Positions 18,237-23,757 of a DNA stretch of 39,433 nucleotides are shown here, in pieces. Each line of letters opens with the position of its first letter. Within the stretch, counting starts at the first letter, position 1. Below the pieces are notes generated by a model. It worked only from the letters and a program-made list of their open reading frames with translations. It was not told the DNA's origin and made no database searches. Source of the stretch: Kiritimatiellia bacterium (lineage in GTDB: Bacteria; Verrucomicrobiota; Kiritimatiellia; RFP12; UBA1067); contig JAQUCE010000044.1 in assembly GCA_028686345.1 (NCBI GenBank), positions 1-39,433 of the forward strand. The letters are read 5' to 3'. Both the position numbers and the translations under genes were made by a program.

Positions 18237-18257
18237 TTTCACGACCCATTCGTGAAA
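18237..18257. promoter_or_regulatory. Operator-like inverted repeat before the Whirly-like gene
   Basis: TTTCACGA (18237-18244), a 5-base spacer, and TCGTGAAA (18250-18257) form a perfect 8-bp inverted repeat 31-51 bases upstream of the start codon. The size and symmetry suit a dimeric HTH repressor, and the HTH gene lies immediately upstream. Confidence 0.5.
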
Positions 18258-18321
18258 ACAAGAGTAACATACCATACACTGAAGTCAGAGGTGTCGCCTG
18301 GCAGGCGACATTTTCACCTGC

Positions 18322-18837
18322 TCACATCATGAGCAGCGGCTGGTCAAAGGCGTACAAAGCGTCATTGATCAGAAAAAGATCATACTCGCCACGTTCAATG
18401 AAGTAGCGGACGATCAAATCAAAGGGGGCGCTGCCTGAGAGCGCAAACCCGGCTGAAGCGAGTAGCTCACGCGTCTCTGCCAGCGAGAGGCGCAGGGCCA
18501 GCGCAAAGGCGATCACAGTTGTTTTTTTGGGTTGATAATCCAGTTCACTGCGGATTTTGGAAAAGAGTTTGCGGTCAACATGCGCGCGCTTGTAGATTTC
18601 AACCTCTCCATATCCGCTCTTGCGGATGAACTCCAGCAGCCGCCGTGAAAACGGAGCTCCGCGGCGCGCAACGTAAGCAGTCAGTTCGGCGGCTGGCTCA
18701 CACACGCTGGCATCAGTGCTGAAGCTCTCCAATGATCGCTGTTCGTCGATATAGTTGCGAAGCGCATTCAGGGTCGCAGCACTGACGCGCAACAATCTTG
18801 GTTCGAGCCGATCAGTCTGGGGTGATTCGTGTTGCAT
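18322..18837 (-). CDS. Helix-turn-helix (XRE-like) protein
   Basis: This 171-residue protein has a conserved C-terminal part (about 65-171) of the type FSRRLLEFIRKSGYGEVEIYKRAHVDR, then KLFSKIRSELDYQPKKTTVIAFALAL, LAETRELLASAGFAL, and a tail IVRYFIERGEYDLFLINDALYAFDQPLL. I recognise this as a small HTH-containing family found alone or as the C-terminal domain of larger proteins in Firmicutes and others. DNA binding is inferred from the helix pattern; targets are unknown. The N-terminal 60 residues are variable. AGGAAAG precedes the ATG. It is divergent from the aro attenuator region and has a consensus promoter. Confidence 0.72.
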   Translation of the reverse strand: MQHESPQTDRLEPRLLRVSAATLNALRNYIDEQRSLESFSTDASVCEPAAELTAYVARRGAPFSRRLLEFIRKSGYGEVEIYKRAHVDRKLFSKIRSELDYQPKKTTVIAFALALRLSLAETRELLASAGFALSGSAPFDLIVRYFIERGEYDLFLINDALYAFDQPLLMM

Positions 18838-18864
18838 GACATTACTTTCCTGATGATTATCAAA

Positions 18865-18893
18865 ATTATATGCCTGTGATCACCCAGTGTCAA
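18865..18893 (-). promoter_or_regulatory. Consensus sigma70 promoter with palindromic spacer (HTH gene)
   Basis: On the minus strand TTGACA (18888-18893) and TATAAT (18865-18870) match the consensus at all twelve positions with the ideal 17-base spacing. The spacer contains the palindrome GTGATCAC (18876-18883). Such a strong promoter is usually kept under repression, and the palindrome is a natural candidate operator. Confidence 0.7.
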
Positions 18894-18933
18894 GCAGTTC
18901 AGAGTGCAATTGATGAAAACCTGGCGGTTACGC

Positions 18934-18963
18934 TTGACATTCGGGCGCGTTTTAGTGTTAAAT
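18934..18963 (+). promoter_or_regulatory. Predicted promoter of the aro attenuator transcript
   Basis: TTGACA (18934-18939) is followed after 18 bases by TTAAAT (18958-18963). A start site six to nine bases further on would fall at 18969-18972, that is, at or next to the ATG of the leader peptide (18972). The leader mRNA would then be leaderless or nearly so. Confidence 0.5.
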
Positions 18964-18971
18964 GGTGCCAC

Positions 18972-19046
18972 ATGACCAATTACTGCACATTTTATTACTT
19001 TAGCTTCTTTAGGTTGCCTGACACACGGTTCAGGTCGACCCGCTAA
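18972..19046 (+). CDS. Phe/Tyr-rich leader peptide of the aro attenuator
   Basis: This 24-codon reading frame begins MTNYCTFYYFSFF and ends at TAA 19044-19046. Codons 4, 7, 8, 9, 10, 12 and 13 are Tyr or Phe (seven of ten), with another Phe at codon 20. The composition is what a phenylalanine/tyrosine attenuator leader needs, comparable to the Phe run of enteric PheL. It is followed by antiterminator/terminator helices and then DAHP synthase. There is no Shine-Dalgarno sequence; the promoter position suggests a leaderless mRNA. Stalling at the aromatic codons would leave 19020-19031 free to pair with the terminator's left arm. Confidence 0.8.
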   Translation: MTNYCTFYYFSFFRLPDTRFRSTR

Positions 19047-19090
19047 CTGATGCAGTAAAACGGGAAAGACTTTATTTAGAACCGCGTGTC
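19020..19090 (+). promoter_or_regulatory. Antiterminator helix of the aro attenuator
   Basis: GACACACGGTTC (19020-19031) can pair with GAACCGCGTGTC (19079-19090) in 11 of 12 positions (one A-C mismatch), using the same bases as the left arm of the terminator. A small competing hairpin CCTGA/TCAGG (19017-19021 with 19030-19034) would hold the first strand when no ribosome stalls. A ribosome finishing at the stop codon (19044) would cover the first strand and allow termination. Confidence 0.75.
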
Positions 19091-19117
19091 CAGCAGGACG
19101 TGCGGTTCTTTTTTTTT
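19078..19117 (+). terminator. Rho-independent terminator of the aro attenuator
   Basis: GAACCGCGTGTCC (19079-19091) pairs with GGACGTGCGGTTC (19096-19108) over 13 positions (two G-T pairs), extended by A19078-T19109, around an AGCA loop. Nine T follow (19109-19117). It stands 37 bases before the DAHP synthase start and well after the promoter, so it must act inside the operon leader. Confidence 0.92.
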
Positions 19118-19154
19118 GCACAAATAGCGCAAACAAAACGAAAGAGAGTAAGTT

Positions 19155-20279
19155 ATGATTATTGTATTAAAAGCCCATGCAACGGAGACCGACATCCAGA
19201 CCATCAGCGAACTGGTCTGCTCGTTGCGCTATCAACCGCGCATTATTCGCGGCGTGAAGCAAACTGTTCTGGCCTGTATTGGCGATGAGCTGAGCAACCG
19301 CTCGCTGGAGGTGCTCAAAACTCTTCCGGCAGTTGAATCGGTCTTTCCTGTGCAGCGCAAGTTCAAGCTGGTTTCGCGTGAATATCACCCTGATGACTCC
19401 TGTATAACCGTTAAAAACACCCGCATCGGTTGCGGCAACATACCGGTAATTGCCGGCCCCTGCGCGATTGAGTCGTACGATCAGTTCCGCACTGCGGTTG
19501 CTGATCTGGCAGCCTGCAAGGTTGAGATCATCCGGGCCATGCCGTTCAAACCACGAACCTCCCCCTATGATTTTCAGGGTTTGAAGCTCGACGGGGTAAA
19601 AATCATGCGTGATGTTAAACAGGAGTTCAATGTGGCCTATGTTTCGGAGGTCCCCGGGGCGGCTCAGATCGAAATTCTGCATGACATCACCGATATCTAC
19701 CAGGTTGGGGCGCGCAACGCCCAGAACTACGACCTGCTCGAGCACATTGCCAAAGCCGGTAAACCGGTGCTGCTGAAGCGTGGTATGGCCAGCACGATTG
19801 AGGAGTGGCTGACCGCCGCCGAATATCTGGTTGTCAACGGATGCCCGGATGTGATCCTCTGTGAGCGGGGGCTGCGCTCATTCGACCAAACCACCCGCAA
19901 CCTGCTCGACATTGGAGCCGTGGCGGTTGCCAGGCAACTGACCCACCTGCCTGTCATGGTTGATCCCAGCCATGCGGCAGGGGTGCGCTCTCTGGTACTG
20001 CCTCTGGCCTGCGCGGCAATTGCGGCTGGCGCGGATGGCCTGCTGATTGAGGCCCATCCTGATCCTGTGAACGCCTTCAGCGATGCTGCCCAACAGTTGG
20101 AGTCATCCACCTTTAAGAATTTCCTAGATCAGATCCAGCCGTGGATTGAGCTGGCGCAGAGCCTCCGTCCGATAATTGATAACTTCTCAATAACCGGCCA
20201 AAAAACAAAGAGCACGCTGAAGCGTGAACAACAAACAGCTGCGCCTTCGGTTGACGATAGCGGCGACGATGTTGGTTGA
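19155..20279 (+). CDS. aroF: DAHP synthase, type I-beta with N-terminal ferredoxin-like domain
   Basis: This enzyme joins PEP and erythrose-4-phosphate, the first step of the shikimate pathway. Residues 1-70 are the ferredoxin-like regulatory domain (MIIVLKAHATETD); in the Thermotoga enzyme the same domain gives Tyr inhibition. The barrel (about 95-345) has the metal Cys in GPCAIES, the substrate loop FKPRTSPYDFQG, the metal His in DPSHAAG, and EAHPDP plus a following Asp. Upstream of KPRTSP it reads RAMPF where relatives usually have RGGA(F/Y). The last 25 residues or so (350-374) are polar and encoded by a dispersed repeat, which also supplies the stop codon. Expression should follow the attenuator just upstream. 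Confidence 0.94.
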   Translation: MIIVLKAHATETDIQTISELVCSLRYQPRIIRGVKQTVLACIGDELSNRSLEVLKTLPAVESVFPVQRKFKLVSREYHPDDSCITVKNTRIGCGNIPVIAGPCAIESYDQFRTAVADLAACKVEIIRAMPFKPRTSPYDFQGLKLDGVKIMRDVKQEFNVAYVSEVPGAAQIEILHDITDIYQVGARNAQNYDLLEHIAKAGKPVLLKRGMASTIEEWLTAAEYLVVNGCPDVILCERGLRSFDQTTRNLLDIGAVAVARQLTHLPVMVDPSHAAGVRSLVLPLACAAIAAGADGLLIEAHPDPVNAFSDAAQQLESSTFKNFLDQIQPWIELAQSLRPIIDNFSITGQKTKSTLKREQQTAAPSVDDSGDDVG

Positions 20280-20490
20280 CGAGCCCCGCATGATCCGGAT
20301 GGTCGGTCAACATCGTCGCACAGCATCGTCGACCGCCGCGGCAGGGCACGGCCTCCACCGCGCCGCCCGAACGACCTCCCGGCGCAAGCGTAAACTTTGT
20401 CGTTAACTTTGTCGGAGTGGAATGAACGCGCTACGTTGTTTTTGCGGTGAAAAATGGGCCTCCACCGCATAGCGGCGGACATACTGAAAG
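20204..20490 (+). repeat. Dispersed hairpin-rich element, copy C, with 22-base motif
   Basis: The 22 bases 20204-20225 (AACAAAGAGCACGCTGAAGC followed by GT) recur exactly at 24732-24753 before rnfC; they contain the hairpin CACGCT/AGCGTG. From about 20227 the dispersed element begins: CGACGATGTTG (near 20266) and CAACATCGTCG (near 20309) form an 11-bp inverted repeat. The 38-base block shared with 12.7 kb is at 20407-20444, and the end hairpin TCCACCGCATAGCGGCGGA is at 20461-20479. The element overlaps the 3' end of the DAHP synthase gene and fills the gap to pheA. Confidence 0.75.
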
Positions 20491-20556
20491 CAACAAATAA
20501 AATGGCAAAGCGCATAGCGAGGAAAAATTATCATAACTAGCAACGAGCGAGTAAAA

Positions 20557-21405
20557 ATGACACCTATTCTTTACTTGGGACCGGAAGGCACCCATTCGCA
20601 TGATGCGGCGCGGCGCTACTTTGGCGATTCGAGCGAGCTAACGCCGTGTGTATCGCACCACGACCTGTTTGCGCAGCTGGAGGCCGGCAAAAAGCATCGC
20701 GCAGGGCTGACCGCCCTGCTGCCAGTTGAAAACTCGAGCGAGGGCCCGGTCACCCAGACTCTGGATCTGCTGGCCGAGCATCCGGAACTCTTTATTATTG
20801 AAAGCATCTCAATGCCGGTCAAACACCATCTGATGGCGCATCCGAAACTCCGTCGCTTGGAAGATATTGAGCGGCTCTACAGTCACCCCCAGGCGCTGGG
20901 GCAGTGCCGGGTCAAGATTGACAAGTGGCTGCCGCAGGTTGAGCGCATCGCGGAACCCAGCACGGCGGCATCTGCGGAGAGAGTCGCCCATGAGCCAGCC
21001 AGCGCCGCACTGGCCAGCGCAGCGGCGGCCGAGCGCTATGGGTTGAAGATTCTGAAGCGCAATATGCAGACCAGCAATCAAAACACAACGCGCTTTTTAA
21101 TCCTCTCAACTAAAAAGCGGCCCCTGCCGGCAAAGGCTGAGGAGAGCGGCAACATCCGCTCACTGGTCTATGTGGTGCTCCACAACCGGCCTGGGGCGCT
21201 GCTGCATGCTTTGTCGCCCTTTGATGCCGCAGGTGTTGATCTGACCTTTATTCAGAGCCGCCCCCTGCCTGGCAAGCCCTGGGAGTACGCGTTTTTTATT
21301 GAAGCAGTCACAAACTGGAGTCAGCCAGCCCACAGCGCCGCCTGGCAGCTGATCGCCGCGCTCTCCGCATCTGCCAGACAGCTGGGGATCTATACGGCGA
21401 AGTAG
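20557..21405 (+). CDS. pheA: Prephenate dehydratase
   Basis: This enzyme converts prephenate to phenylpyruvate, the committed step to phenylalanine. At 282 residues it is the monofunctional form: no chorismate mutase domain, an N-terminal periplasmic-binding-like catalytic domain (LGPEGTHSHDAA at 7-18, PVENSSEGPV about 55-64, NTTRFLIL about 178-185), and a C-terminal ACT domain (about 200-280). In the ACT domain NRPGALLHAL corresponds to the GALV motif, but the usual ESRP motif reads QSRP. Those motifs bind Phe in relatives, so feedback may be altered. It follows aroF after a 277-base repeat-filled gap and is probably under the same attenuator. Confidence 0.94.
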   Translation: MTPILYLGPEGTHSHDAARRYFGDSSELTPCVSHHDLFAQLEAGKKHRAGLTALLPVENSSEGPVTQTLDLLAEHPELFIIESISMPVKHHLMAHPKLRRLEDIERLYSHPQALGQCRVKIDKWLPQVERIAEPSTAASAERVAHEPASAALASAAAAERYGLKILKRNMQTSNQNTTRFLILSTKKRPLPAKAEESGNIRSLVYVVLHNRPGALLHALSPFDAAGVDLTFIQSRPLPGKPWEYAFFIEAVTNWSQPAHSAAWQLIAALSASARQLGIYTAK

Positions 21406-21424
21406 GGGGCTGGAGATGAAGAAT

Positions 21425-21455
21425 TTAGGGTTTAGGGTCCGGGGTTCGGGGTTCT
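21425..21455 (+). repeat. Short G-rich direct repeat after pheA
   Basis: TTTAGGGTTTAGGG is followed by TCCGGGGTTCGGGGTTC, a degenerate GGGTTYRGG tract between pheA and the broken membrane gene. Low-complexity tracts of this style also occur at 2009-2050. No function is evident. Confidence 0.5.
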
Positions 21456-21472
21456 CCTGATTACTTGCACAA

Positions 21473-22024
21473 GTGATGAAAATGAAAACAAAGGTGATGA
21501 AACTATTGAAAAGAGTGGTGCTCTTTACAGGGCCGTTACAAGAAAGGCTTTCCCTGGTATCCCTTTATTCCATTTGCGCTGTCTATCTCATTGTCTTCTA
21601 TTACTTCTTTTCTCTTGAACCTGGGCCCGCGAGTGTGCTTAGCGATAAAATGATGCGATTAAACCCGTTTCTGGGTGTCTATCTCACCCCTATATTTTCT
21701 GCTGCCGTTATAACGTGGATCACAGCACTCAGCCTTACAATATACAGGCTTAGAAGAAAACGAATAGAACGGGTATCACGGACAATTGTCTTCCTGCTTC
21801 TACCGCCTCTCGCATTCGTGCTGCTGCGTGCACTATTCACCGCACTCCTGCATGGGTACGGCCACACGTTCCATGATTGGCTGTACCACAATCATAGAAA
21901 CAGGGCTGGAGAGGCAACAGTCGCGGCATCTTCCGCGCCAAAGACATACTTTTTGATAATTGGCAAAGAACGTCGTGGTGCTCACCATGTCGTGCTTCTC
22001 AGGGGGGCTCGCCGAACACCTTAA
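21473..22024 (+). pseudogene. N-terminal membrane part of a broken caspase-like gene
   Basis: The 183-codon frame encodes three or four membrane helices (about 24-47, 66-90 and 103-123). A linker follows, then SAPKTYFLIIG (about 154-164), which looks like the first beta strand of a caspase-like domain (usual form: ALLIG). After that the frame continues into GKERRGAHHVV and ends, while the next reading frame carries the rest of a caspase fold beginning VVVLTMSCFSGG. About 100 residues that would normally hold the catalytic His are absent. I read this as an internal deletion with a +1 frame change. It could instead be a small membrane protein that happens to overlap. There is no clear ribosome site. 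Confidence 0.5.
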
Positions 22025-22403
22025 CTCGCCGGGTATCAAGGAACTTTGGAAGGATCGGAGGAGGGAGGAGGGACGAAACTTCATTGTGCTGACATCCCAG
22101 AACGAGCACTTGATCTCCACCCCCGTCGTGAAGGACGGCGAGATCATTAACCCATTCACACGCGCCGTGGCAAAGGCCTTTGCGTGGGAGGGGGACGGCT
22201 TCGACTTGAGGGGCGACAAAGCGGCGATGACTGCCCGCGAAGATGGAAAGTTGACCGCAGGTGAACTGATCGATTACATCCTGTATGCAACCGAAACCCT
22301 ATGCTCCGAAGTGCAACAGCGCAGGAACAACGCGAAGCCGCAGTTGACCGGCAGCTTCAACCGGAGCGATGTTCTTTTCCAACAAAAGAAATATAGCCAT
22401 TGA
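21960..22403 (+). pseudogene. C-terminal caspase-like (C14) peptidase remnant
   Basis: The 147-codon frame opens with a TTG directly after a stop codon, overlapping the membrane gene in another frame. It reads AKNVVVLTMSCFSGGLAEHL, matching the strand plus Cys loop (D-A-C-x-S-G-G) of bacterial caspase-like peptidases. FIVLTSQNEHL, NPFTRAVAKAF and an acidic DGKLTAGELIDYI follow, which are the usual late blocks (FT..L..A and DGK.T..EL). The catalytic Cys is kept; the conserved acidic residue before it is lost (TMSC). The half with the catalytic His is missing, so activity is unlikely. It sits inside the aromatic pathway cluster without functional link. Confidence 0.6.
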
Positions 22404-22484
22404 TAAAATTCGGAAATTTTTGTATAAGTGTTTCGTGCTGTGTGCCTTATGTTTAACCGTATTTTGGAGCACGTTAAAAGGATT

Positions 22485-23054
22485 ATGAATAAACTCTGTG
22501 AATTGCGAAAGATTATCGCCTCCCTGGACGAAACACTGGCCCGCGCATTGTGCAACCGTGCCAAATTCAAGTTAAACAGCGGGCTTTACAAGTCTGAGCC
22601 CGACTGTGGCTCGATCACGGAGATTGCCAACCTCTTTGGAGCGGCATCAACCATTGCGGGCCGAGCGCACATCATCCGCCCGGTATATATCAATCACATT
22701 CTGCCCATACTCTGCGAACCAGGTGCGGATGAGGATTGCCGCAAGTGCATCGCAACTGATTCAAGCTGCATGAACGCGCTTGTCCAGCGCTTGAACCTCT
22801 CAGTACATGTGGCGACATTAAAAAAAGAGGAGATCCCTGAAGCGCTGCGTACGGCGATTGAGCAAGGTGACCCTGTGCAGCTGGAAGCGGCCATCACAAA
22901 TCAAGCCGTGGAGCTTGAGGTAATCAACCGCACACTGGAGATGACCCGCGAGCAGCTCGGCAGCGATGAGCTGCAACGCAAGGTTGCCGAGCTTTACTCA
23001 GAGTGGGTCATCCCCGTCTCGCGCAAGATCCAGGTGCATGACCTGCTGATCTGA
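22485..23054 (+). CDS. Chorismate mutase, yeast Aro7-like (AroQ-beta type)
   Basis: This enzyme rearranges chorismate to prephenate, supplying pheA. ATG 22485 follows AAAGGA and starts the family's first helix directly (MNKLCELRKIIASLDETL); the frame is open back to 22428. The 189 residues align with yeast Aro7: VYINHILPIL (Aro7 VYIEKIIPLI), the Arg of QRLNLSV, the Lys of VATLKK, AITNQAVELEVI (Aro7 NITNSAVEEKIL) and YSEWVIPVSRKIQVHDLL (Aro7 YKEIVIPITKEVEVEYLL). Active-site Thr242 is Ser, and Glu246 is Gln, as in the E. coli enzyme (Gln88). The allosteric GS pair of Aro7 is not visible. Most bacterial mutases are the short AroQ-alpha type, so this form is uncommon. Confidence 0.8.
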   Translation: MNKLCELRKIIASLDETLARALCNRAKFKLNSGLYKSEPDCGSITEIANLFGAASTIAGRAHIIRPVYINHILPILCEPGADEDCRKCIATDSSCMNALVQRLNLSVHVATLKKEEIPEALRTAIEQGDPVQLEAAITNQAVELEVINRTLEMTREQLGSDELQRKVAELYSEWVIPVSRKIQVHDLLI

Positions 23055-23055
23055 C

Positions 23056-23076
23056 GCAAGCGGCATTGCCGCTTGC
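23056..23076. terminator. Perfect hairpin after the chorismate mutase gene
   Basis: GCAAGCGGC and GCCGCTTGC form a perfect 9-bp stem with an ATT loop, starting two bases after the stop codon. CTGCAAAACATTTTAC follows instead of a T run, so termination would be weak or factor-assisted. The sequence after the stem (GCTTGC..AAAACATTTT) resembles that of the repeat at 28772-28800. Confidence 0.6.
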
Positions 23077-23102
23077 CTGCAAAACATTTTACACACCTAC
23101 CC

Positions 23103-23131
23103 TTGAACGATACTCCAGTTTTTAGTATGAT
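23103..23131 (+). promoter_or_regulatory. Predicted promoter of the rnf operon
   Basis: TTGAAC (23103-23108) and TATGAT (23126-23131) are 17 bases apart, about 37 bases before the rnfA start and just after the hairpin that ends the chorismate mutase transcript. Confidence 0.55.
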
Positions 23132-23167
23132 CGACTGTGTTTTTCATTTGTAGGGGATAATTCTGAG

Positions 23168-23746
23168 ATGGAATATTTACTTTTAGTTATCAGCGCCGTG
23201 TTTGTGAACAATTTTGTGCTGAGTCGCTTCCTGGGAATCTGCCCGGTTCTGGGTGTTTCCAAGAAGATTTCCACTGCCACTGGCATGTGTGGCGCGGTTA
23301 TCTTTGTCATGACAGTTGCCAGCGCTGTGACCTGGGGGCTGCAGAAATACCTGCTGGAGCCTTTTGGCTTGGACAAATTTCTCCAGACCCTGAGTTTCAT
23401 TCTGGTAATCGCCTCACTGGTGCAGTTGATTGATATTGTCATGAAGCGTTTTGCTCCGCCGCTGCACGCTGCGCTCGGGATCTTTCTACCGCTGATCACC
23501 ACCAACTGCGCGGTGCTGGGTGTCGCGGTGATCAACATGAAAGAGGGGTTCGGGTTTTTCAAATCAACCCTGTTTGGCTTTGCCGCGGCCCTTGGTTTCT
23601 CCCTGGCTCTGATTATCTTCACAGGCTTACGCGAAAAGATCGACCGTGCCGCCCCGCCCCGCTGTTTTAAAGGAGTTGCCATTGCCCTGGTCACAGCTGG
23701 TCTGCTGAGCCTGGCATTTATGGGTTTTAACGGACTGGTCAAGTAG
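23168..23746 (+). CDS. rnfA: Rnf complex subunit RnfA
   Basis: This is an integral membrane subunit of the ferredoxin:NAD+ oxidoreductase that pumps Na+ or H+. The 192 residues follow RnfA/RsxA closely: VNNFVLSRFLGICPVLGVSKK at the start, GIFLPLITTNCAVLGVAVIN about 112-131, and AIALVTAGLLSLAFMGFNGLVK at the end, with six helices. The NNFVL and TTNC blocks carry the Cys residues that bind the membrane-embedded 2Fe-2S cluster between RnfA and RnfE. It is the first gene of the cluster, 11 bases ahead of rnfB. Confidence 0.96.
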   Translation: MEYLLLVISAVFVNNFVLSRFLGICPVLGVSKKISTATGMCGAVIFVMTVASAVTWGLQKYLLEPFGLDKFLQTLSFILVIASLVQLIDIVMKRFAPPLHAALGIFLPLITTNCAVLGVAVINMKEGFGFFKSTLFGFAAALGFSLALIIFTGLREKIDRAAPPRCFKGVAIALVTAGLLSLAFMGFNGLVK

Positions 23747-23757
23747 CACAACAATTT

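Noticed and set aside
18207..18275. Longer start (at 18275) for the Whirly-like protein
   Set aside because: No ribosome site there; AAGGAG stands just before the ATG at 18206, and the extension would cover the inverted repeat.
18292..18314. Hairpin TGTCGCC-TGGCA-GGCGACA followed by TTTT as a terminator
   Set aside because: The T run lies on the plus strand, but both flanking genes are on the minus strand, where no T run follows the stem.
18894..19154. T-box or tRNA-binding leader in front of aroF
   Set aside because: No T-box consensus was seen; the Phe/Tyr-rich peptide frame and the two competing helices explain the region better.
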